Positions 58,261-64,000 of a stretch of 64,000 bases of DNA are shown here, in pieces. The DNA comes from Patiria miniata. Lineage: Eukaryota > Echinodermata > Asteroidea > Valvatida > Asterinidae. The position numbers and the translations under genes are program-made. Each line of letters starts with the position of its first letter. The first letter of the stretch is position 1. The notes under the pieces are model-generated. The model saw nothing but the letters and a program-made list of their open reading frames with translations. It ran no database searches and was not told where the DNA came from. The stretch spans positions 16,883,153 through 16,947,152 of the forward strand of contig NW_024037051.1 in assembly GCF_015706575.1 (NCBI RefSeq), given 5' to 3'.

Positions 58261-58322
58261 AAGGTCACTTTCTTTTTGACTCGCCATGTGAATACATGAC
58301 GAGTCAAAAAGAAAGTGACCTT
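58261..58322. repeat. 62-nt near-perfect hairpin
   Basis: The perfect 23-bp arms (58261-58283 and 58300-58322) contain AAGGTCACTTTC and its inverse. The stem continues for five pairs (CATGT/ACATG) after one mismatch, leaving a 4-nt GAAT loop. It could be a snap-back element remnant or a small-RNA precursor; no evidence of expression. Confidence 0.8.
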
Positions 58323-59864
58323 TTCATCCGTGATAAACACAAATTGAGCTAGTTGCCATGGTCACACAAAAATAGAGTCTAATTGCCTGCCTCGTCTCCT
58401 TCCTCAATGTCAATTGCGTTTGCATGAGTAGAGAAGACTTTTGTTTCATTAATCGCTATATGCTGTTTACGGCCATCACAATAAGCGATTAGAATATTGG
58501 CAATGTCGTACTTGTCACTAAAATATTCAAGTAAATTGCCTGGCAAAGTAGCCGATGCGGACAATACGCTGGCACGGTACAAACAGAGAGGCGTGCGCAC
58601 TGAGCCATGAATCCTAAAAGTGCATCTCGCCAACCACATTCAGTTTGTGACAGCGCCCTTCTATTGTGTCAGCCATATTCTCAAAAAGGCTTATGATGAT
58701 GATGACGGCGGGCAGGTTAACAGAAGATAGATCAGGCAAATATCGTTCATCGATCTTCTTTAGCATATGTAAATGTATTGACGTTAAAAGAAAATAAAGT
58801 GGCATTACATTTCAGCCTTAGCCAGGCCTTCAGAGGTAAATGACAGAGGAACAAGAAACAAACATGTCGGGGATCGACACACAAACATGCAGGGTTTGAA
58901 GGAGAATCACAAAGAGGGATTGGGGGTGGGCAAACCAGTCCATATCTGGCTACCACCTCTAAATTTTTGGGTCTACATGTACAAGTCTATATTCCATGAC
59001 TGAAATTTTAAAAAATAAATCAATATTTTCTTGCTCCAAATTTTTTTGGAATCAAGTTGCATTTAAATATCCGGTTGTAATCATTGCTGAAACCAAGGGG
59101 GTGGCTGTGGAGTATAGGGTCCGAGTTCCTATAACAGATGGAACATCAACCTTTAACTTTTTACTTTTGTCAAGTTTCAGCATTGCAAAAAACTAGTACA
59201 AATTGTCGTGCTCCTTAGTTAGAGTTTCTCCTTGAGATTTACACTTTATAGTAGTTAAACTGTATTTAAAAAAAAATGGCAACAATATATGGAGTTCATT
59301 AAATTAGGTTTTCCCCTTCTTTGAAATAGGTTGTTTCCAATTTTTTTTTAATTGATTGTGACATAACAAATTCGGTTGTCATGTAGTAATTTATGGTACG
59401 AAGCAAACATGAAGAGCACTCGCATGACACAAAAAAGCAGGTACAAGTGATTCCTAGCTTTCAATCGCTTCCTTCACATCCCCATCAACATCATCATCTC
59501 AAGGATAGACTGTCCAGCTGTAATCAGTGTATTTTTAAAATTTAGATTAAGTTGTAATTTATTATCTGCGGTCTCGGTCTCAGTCTCGGTCTCGGTCCGC
59601 CTTGAAGAGGCTGGTCTCGTTCTCGGTCTCGCAACTTCAGGTCTTGGTCTTGGTCTCGGTCTCGGACTATCCGGTCTCGACTACAACACTGGCATGTACG
59701 TACTGTACACACACATGTGTAAATTATACAAAAGCATTACGAATGTGCTATGCTTGCCGGCCAATGGCAAGCGGCGATTGTGTAGTTATGTTACAAAAGT
59801 AGCGTTTAACGAAGGGTAAGTTTTTTTTTGTGTGTCGAAAATCTTGGAGTAAAATATGGTGGCC

Positions 59865-60260
59865 CTGAAGGGACATCGCATATCGCAAACGTGTGCGCAT
59901 ACGTATGCGATGTCGCGAAATTTATCGCGAATGTGTGCGCACACGTATGCAATGTCGTGAAACAATTCGCGAATATCTGCGCACACGTAAGCCCGGTTCA
60001 TACTTCACGCGAAAGCTTGTGCGAAGCGAAATTCATGTCGTCAACAATGGTAGACGCGCTTCGAATGTATTGTTGACATCACGAATTTCGCTTCGCTTTC
60101 GCTTTCGCGTGAAGTATGAACCGGGCTGTATGCGATGTCGCGAAATTTATCGCGAATATGTGCGCACACGTATGCGATGTTGCGAAATTTATCGCGAATA
60201 TTTCAAACTTGCGCGCGCAAATTTCAAAGTTGCGCGCGCAAATTTCAAAGTTGCGCAAGT
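59865..60260 (+). repeat. ~43-bp minisatellite and GCGCGCAAATTTCAAAGTT repeats
   Basis: Tandem units are built on GCGATGTCGCGAAATTTATC followed by GCGAATGTGTGCGCACACG. They are interrupted by a small inverted-repeat element and end in about three copies of a roughly 19-bp GCGCGCAAATTTCAAAGTT unit (60200-60260). The arginine-rich frames across it are artefacts. Confidence 0.8.
59990..60127. mobile_element. 138-bp inverted-repeat element inside the minisatellite
   Basis: The ends are AGCCCGGTTCATACTTCACG and its inverse; about 27 bp match perfectly and more imperfectly. GTA flanks both sides (59987-59989 and 60128-60130), consistent with a 3-bp target duplication. Too short to encode anything. 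Confidence 0.78.
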
Positions 60261-60649
60261 AGCAAGTTTGCGCTCGACAGTTCTAGTAGTAACGATTGCA
60301 CGAGGAACAGCATGCGCGCGAAGGTTTATTAGTCAGACCCTATTTATATCTAACAGCACGTCTAGATTCCAGACTAGCTGCTACAACTTCCCAGTTCATT
60401 AGGAATTTTACTGAAAGGTATGCGATGTCACAATCGTTTTTAATTCGCTTCGTTTCTGTTACGTAATTGTATTTATTACGCGCGCTACGGCTATCGCGCC
60501 ACCCCCGTATTGTAAAGTAGATCATGCCAAAAGTTTTTCACCAATCGTGTACGCACATTTTCCCGGTAGTTTCTTTTCCAGCCACTAAAAATTAAGTCAT
60601 TGATTTGGTCAACCTGCTAAAACGCCGTGCGTCGGGTTACGTAATTATT
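60261..60649. other. No feature seen
   Basis: This is unassigned sequence between the minisatellite and the LTR retrotransposon. The left LTR edge may fall in or near it. No open frame of interest. Confidence 0.4.
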
Positions 60650-61892
60650 ATTGTCCGTGTGGCCATGGTTATTGATGTCCGTTTGTTTCTGTGAATGTGA
60701 GTATTGTGTGAAAGAATGTTGGTTGTTGTCAAGTAGAGTTGTGTGCGTTTTCTGAGGAGTGCATTCTCTGATCGAGAGAGAAGACACACCAACAAATTTG
60801 AGAGATCTGAGCTGAGTGTGACAGAGACCGGTACCATCTTGCTAGGAGACGCCTGATACAGCAGGTTTTCGTCAGAAAATCGGTGAAATCTGCCACCGAT
60901 CTTGTCTGATCCGCCAGTTTGGCAAAATCAGTGCCAAAATAGTCTGGGCAAGGCTAAAAGCCACCTTCCCGGTCCTGTAGACCACGCTCATAGCAACACT
61001 CAGCCTTCACAAGCATCATAATGAAGAAATAACCATGGCCGGAAACCTCAAAGTACGAGTTGGGTTCATGCATGATGAATAGTAACGACTGCAGAACGAC
61101 TACGATGTCAGTCTGTACATAGTGTGTCCCGTGCCGATTGACCCGTCAGCTGGAAAGGTGCACGGAGACGAGACCCTCTACTAAGGAAAGTGCCTCGGTT
61201 AAAATTGTAAAGTTTTAACTTTGCAGAAAGCTGTGATTTTGTTTTTGGAATAATCATAAGAAATATAACCGAAGTTGATATAGCTGTTTGAAGGAATTAA
61301 GTGTGAACAAAATTGTGATTGAATTGTCGAATTGAGCGTTCTAATCCGAAAGGTTGATTACTTTGATTTAACCAGTTTTATCAGAACCAAACAGAAGTAT
61401 TGATATTTGATTGAAGTGAATTTTAAATTGTGGTATAGTCACGGTGGGATTCTAGATCCAAAGTAGTTATATTTGATTGGACTGAATTTTGAATTGAATT
61501 TTGGAGCTAAGGCTGAATTTAAACAAGAGTTACGGCTGAATTTTAGAGCCATATTCTACAGTTGGATTTGATTTTGAATTGTGTCGTTGTACACTCAGTA
61601 AGAGATTTGTGATTTTTAGAAATTTACGAGTTAAGCTTAAGAAAATTAAATTTGTAGACTAAGTTGTTGGAGTAGAAAGTAAAACTCCTAACTGAGATTG
61701 ATTATGAGAAGTTTGATCCACGAGTCCGGATCTTTGTAAATATTGTAAATAGTTTGAGTTTATGAATATAATTAATTGGTGAATTATTTCCTTGTTTCTC
61801 GTCGTCAGTTCTTTCTGTCTTTGTACTTTAGTTTCTTTTTGACCGGGGTCATCACTTTAAAAGTCAAGTTTCATAGTTAGTGGTGACATTTC

Positions 61893-61910
61893 TGGGGGCT
61901 TGTCCGGGAA
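61893..61910 (+). other. Primer binding site, proline-tRNA type
   Basis: TGGGGGCTTGTCCGGGAA matches 16 of 18 bases of the classic proline-tRNA primer site of gammaretroviruses (TGGGGGCTCGTCCGGGAT). It lies four bases after the LTR end CA. The minus-strand primer would be the 3' end of tRNA-Pro. Confidence 0.75.
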
Positions 61911-62152
61911 ACGACAGAAAGAGTCAAAAGGAAAAGACTGAAAAAGGAAGCAAGGAAAATACGTTGTACTGAATCTACAGTCTTACCGCCATTGATTATG
62001 TTAGCCTGGACTTGTGAAATATGTTCTATTTTTTAACTTTGTTTTGTATTGTTGTATCCGTGCAGGTTGAGTGTTGCTATCCCCTCCCCATTTCTGCTGC
62101 GATACGCTCCAGCTTTGTGTCTCCTGGTAAGTTGGTACCGGAAACTGTAAGG

Positions 62153-64000
62153 ATGGAAGAGAGTGTGGAATTGTTGAAAAATGTATCTGAAGCGTGTGCT
62201 TTGAGTGGGCAAGAGTTGATTGATTTCATTCGTGAAGAACGTCGCGAACAGGCAAACCTCAAACGCGAAGAACGCGTATTTCAACTCGAAAAGCGTAGGC
62301 AAGATAGCGAAATGCAGAGACAAGAGTTCGAACTGCGTAAACAAGAAATGGAAATGTTAGAAATGCGCATGCGTTTAGAAGCCTTAAAACGCGAACCTGT
62401 GCCAACCGTTGAAGAGCACACTGCTGACGAATCGGTAACTAGTCACCATAGTCACTCTCACTCACGCATTAAGGCTAAGGCTCCTAAACTTCCAAAGTTT
62501 AATGAAAATCAGGATGATCTCGACGCATACATCCAACGATATGAGAGATACGCTACCACTCAAGGTTGGGAACACGATGAATGGGCAATAAATTTGAGCG
62601 CGCTTTTACAAGGCAAAGCGTTAGACGTTTATTCCCGTTTGGCTACCGACGACTCGAACGACTATGAAAAACTAAAAGACGCACTCTTGAAACGATTTCA
62701 CCTCACCGCTATCGGTTTCAGGCAGAAATTTAGAGATTCCAGACCAGAGAAAGGCGAAACCGCACCTCAGTTCGCGGCCCGCTTAGATTGTGTTTTCACT
62801 CGCTGGATAGAAATGGATAAGGCAGATAAGAACTACGACGGTATCAAAGACCTTATGTTACGCGAACAGTTTTTGAACAGTTGTAGCGAAGAATTACGCT
62901 TATTCTTGAATGAACGAAAACCGCGTAAAATCTCCGACATGTCACGACTCGCCGAGCAGTATTCGGAAGCGCATGGCAGTTTTGGCGTGCCCCCTAGTGC
63001 GAAGAAACCTACGCAAAATACATACACTAGGAAGCCAGATGTTAGACCGCCGTTTAAACCACATCCGCCAACAAATACTCCGACTAGTCAATATTTCAAG
63101 GGACGCGAGGGAAATCGTACTCCCCCAACATGTTTCATTTGCCACAAAGTAGGTCACATTGCACGTAATTGTCACTACAAACCCAAGAACTACAACCAAG
63201 TTGCAAGCATTATAGCGTCCGCGTTGTCAGATGTGTTAGATGAGCCGAGTGGCTTAGCTGCGCGTCCACCGGAGCAAAGCAGGCAAACACCAAATGATGC
63301 AGCGATAAAAACCGAAACGAACCAAACACCGTCGCAAGCGTTTGAAACCGTAGCATGTATGGTCCCTCCCAACTCTCTAGATCCATGTTGCTCCCACGAT
63401 GGCTATGTCAAACTTGAATGCGGCCATGTTTTACCACTCATGAGCGCTGCTTGTCAAGATAGAAATCCTAGTTCTATGCCAGTTGTACAAGGTTTAGTCA
63501 ATGAACAAAGAGTCACAATCCTTCGCGACAGTGGATGCAGTGGTATTGTCGTTAGGCAAGATTTAGTCAAAGACGACCAGATGACAGGGCATGAACGCAC
63601 TTATGTTCTCGCGGATAGAACCATTCGAAAAGCACCCGTCGCCAAAGTGAACTTGAACACTCCGTATTTCGTCGGTTCATGTGAAGCGTTGTGTTTACCA
63701 AATCCAGTATACGATGTCATTATTGGTAACATTGTAGGTGCACGTGATCCTGGAAATCCAAATTTGAATTGGCAAAATTCACAAACGCATCGTCGCCAAA
63801 ATGATTCGCAAGAAGCACACGACAAACCTGAACCAATCCTCTCTAGTGCCGTCGAAACTAGGTCACAGAAACTGAAAAGTGAGAAACCAATGAAGAAATT
63901 GAACGTGCCTAAAGAACTCCCCGAAATTGACAGTGAAGAACTAAAAGCGGCTCAACAGAACGATCCTTCTCTCGACCGAATCAGAGAACTTGCGGCTAAC
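62153..64000 (+). CDS. Gag-protease polyprotein of the LTR retrotransposon (3'-incomplete)
   Basis: The frame is open for 616 codons from ATG 62153 to the window end. An in-frame ATG at 62021 would add 44 residues with a hydrophobic start; I prefer the downstream one because gag-like sequence begins there. Order: charged, Glu/Arg/Gln-rich coiled-coil segment (about 25-85), a PKLPKF linker at 111-116, a gag capsid-like helical domain (about 115-285, with aromatic-rich YIQRYERYA), a CCHC zinc knuckle at 327-340 (C-x2-C-x4-H-x4-C), and a retropepsin-like domain with DSG at 459-461 and IIGNIVG from 523. The DPSLDRIREL string near the end resembles the protease-to-RT linker of related elements. 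Reverse transcriptase should follow outside the window. Confidence 0.88.
   Translation, partial: MEESVELLKNVSEACALSGQELIDFIREERREQANLKREERVFQLEKRRQDSEMQRQEFELRKQEMEMLEMRMRLEALKREPVPTVEEHTADESVTSHHSHSHSRIKAKAPKLPKFNENQDDLDAYIQRYERYATTQGWEHDEWAINLSALLQGKALDVYSRLATDDSNDYEKLKDALLKRFHLTAIGFRQKFRDSRPEKGETAPQFAARLDCVFTRWIEMDKADKNYDGIKDLMLREQFLNSCSEELRLFLNERKPRKISDMSRLAEQYSEAHGSFGVPPSAKKPTQNTYTRKPDVRPPFKPHPPTNTPTSQYFKGREGNRTPPTCFICHKVGHIARNCHYKPKNYNQVASIIASALSDVLDEPSGLAARPPEQSRQTPNDAAIKTETNQTPSQAFETVACMVPPNSLDPCCSHDGYVKLECGHVLPLMSAACQDRNPSSMPVVQGLVNEQRVTILRDSGCSGIVVRQDLVKDDQMTGHERTYVLADRTIRKAPVAKVNLNTPYFVGSCEALCLPNPVYDVIIGNIVGARDPGNPNLNWQNSQTHRRQNDSQEAHDKPEPILSSAVETRSQKLKSEKPMKKLNVPKELPEIDSEELKAAQQNDPSLDRIRELAAN

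Larger units (their letters stand above)
56881..59691. mobile_element. 2.8-kb hAT-type element with GGTCTC subterminal repeats
   Basis: The ends are CAGTATTGTAGGTCTCGAG and the inverse of CAGTGTTGTAGTCGAGACC. GGTCTC hexamer arrays lie inside both ends (56890-57000 and 59568-59690). GCATGTAC occurs flush on the right (59692-59699) and 7 bases outside the left end (56866-56873). The copy 3 interval near 40855-40885 lacks the insertion. The interior carries a nested TTAA element, a hairpin and about 1.8 kb of sequence with only short frames; I recognise no transposase. Confidence 0.75.
60650..64000 (+). mobile_element. Ty3/Gypsy-like LTR retrotransposon, 5' portion
   Basis: The 5' LTR ends at 61888 (GGTGACA), followed after four bases by a primer binding site and then an open gag-protease frame that runs past the window edge. 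The left LTR edge is uncertain (placed nominally at 60650) because the 3' LTR is outside the window. The element sits where the 5' intron of a possible fifth array gene would be. The intact frame suggests a fairly recent insertion. Confidence 0.75.

Noticed and set aside
58379..58805. Two overlapping minus-strand frames inside the 2.8-kb hAT-type element, possible transposase remnant
   Set aside because: They are short, in different frames and without any motif I can assign; kept only as a place to run a protein search.
59893..60402. 169-codon arginine-rich frame
   Set aside because: It lies on the 43-bp minisatellite and nested inverted-repeat element.

Overview
This is eukaryotic genomic DNA, AT-rich and full of short mobile elements. 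It most likely comes from a marine deuterostome; an echinoderm fits best, but I infer that from gene family and repeat style and cannot settle it from sequence alone. The window carries four tandem same-strand paralogs of one large cell-surface protein family. They lie at 1-2552 (5'-truncated by the window edge), 18395-22120, 29785-33585 and 42093-45644.

Each protein is read as: signal peptide, IgGFc-binding-protein-like N-terminal domain, a short basic cassette with a furin-like site, AMOP domain, VWD domain with a GDPH self-cleavage motif, one or two sushi (CCP) modules, one transmembrane helix and a short tail. The rear half matches the SUSD2/MUC4 layout (AMOP-VWD, and sushi-TM in SUSD2). 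The front half is IgGFc-binding-like. Each coding sequence is a single uninterrupted exon of about 3.6-3.8 kb. In the three copies with a visible start, a 3' splice site lies one base before the ATG, so the upstream exons should be non-coding. Short blocks with splice-like edges recur at matching places before copies 2-4 and again after copy 4 (called exons A, B and C here). This suggests a fifth gene to the right of the window.

The array looks like a duplicated two-gene unit (long-tail gene, short-tail gene, repeated). Copies 1 and 3 share a 29-residue tail and 3' flank; copies 2 and 4 share a 4-residue tail and 3' flank. Other segments pair differently: 1 with 4 and 2 with 3 in the middle, 1 with 2 and 3 with 4 in AMOP-VWD. 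All three possible pairings therefore occur, which points to segmental exchange between copies.

The DNA between genes holds many non-autonomous elements. Several can be delimited because a paralogous interval keeps the empty site. They include two hAT-type elements with pentamer or hexamer subterminal arrays, a 2.6-kb foldback element resembling sea urchin TU elements in layout, TA- and TTAA-flanked inverted-repeat elements, a GGCC-ended element flanked by a 26-bp duplication, and minisatellites. The right end (about 60.7-64 kb) is the 5' part of a Ty3/Gypsy-like LTR retrotransposon with a proline-tRNA-type primer binding site and an open gag-protease frame running off the window. I saw no other convincing host genes, tRNA or rRNA; most other open frames are accidental or lie in repeats.
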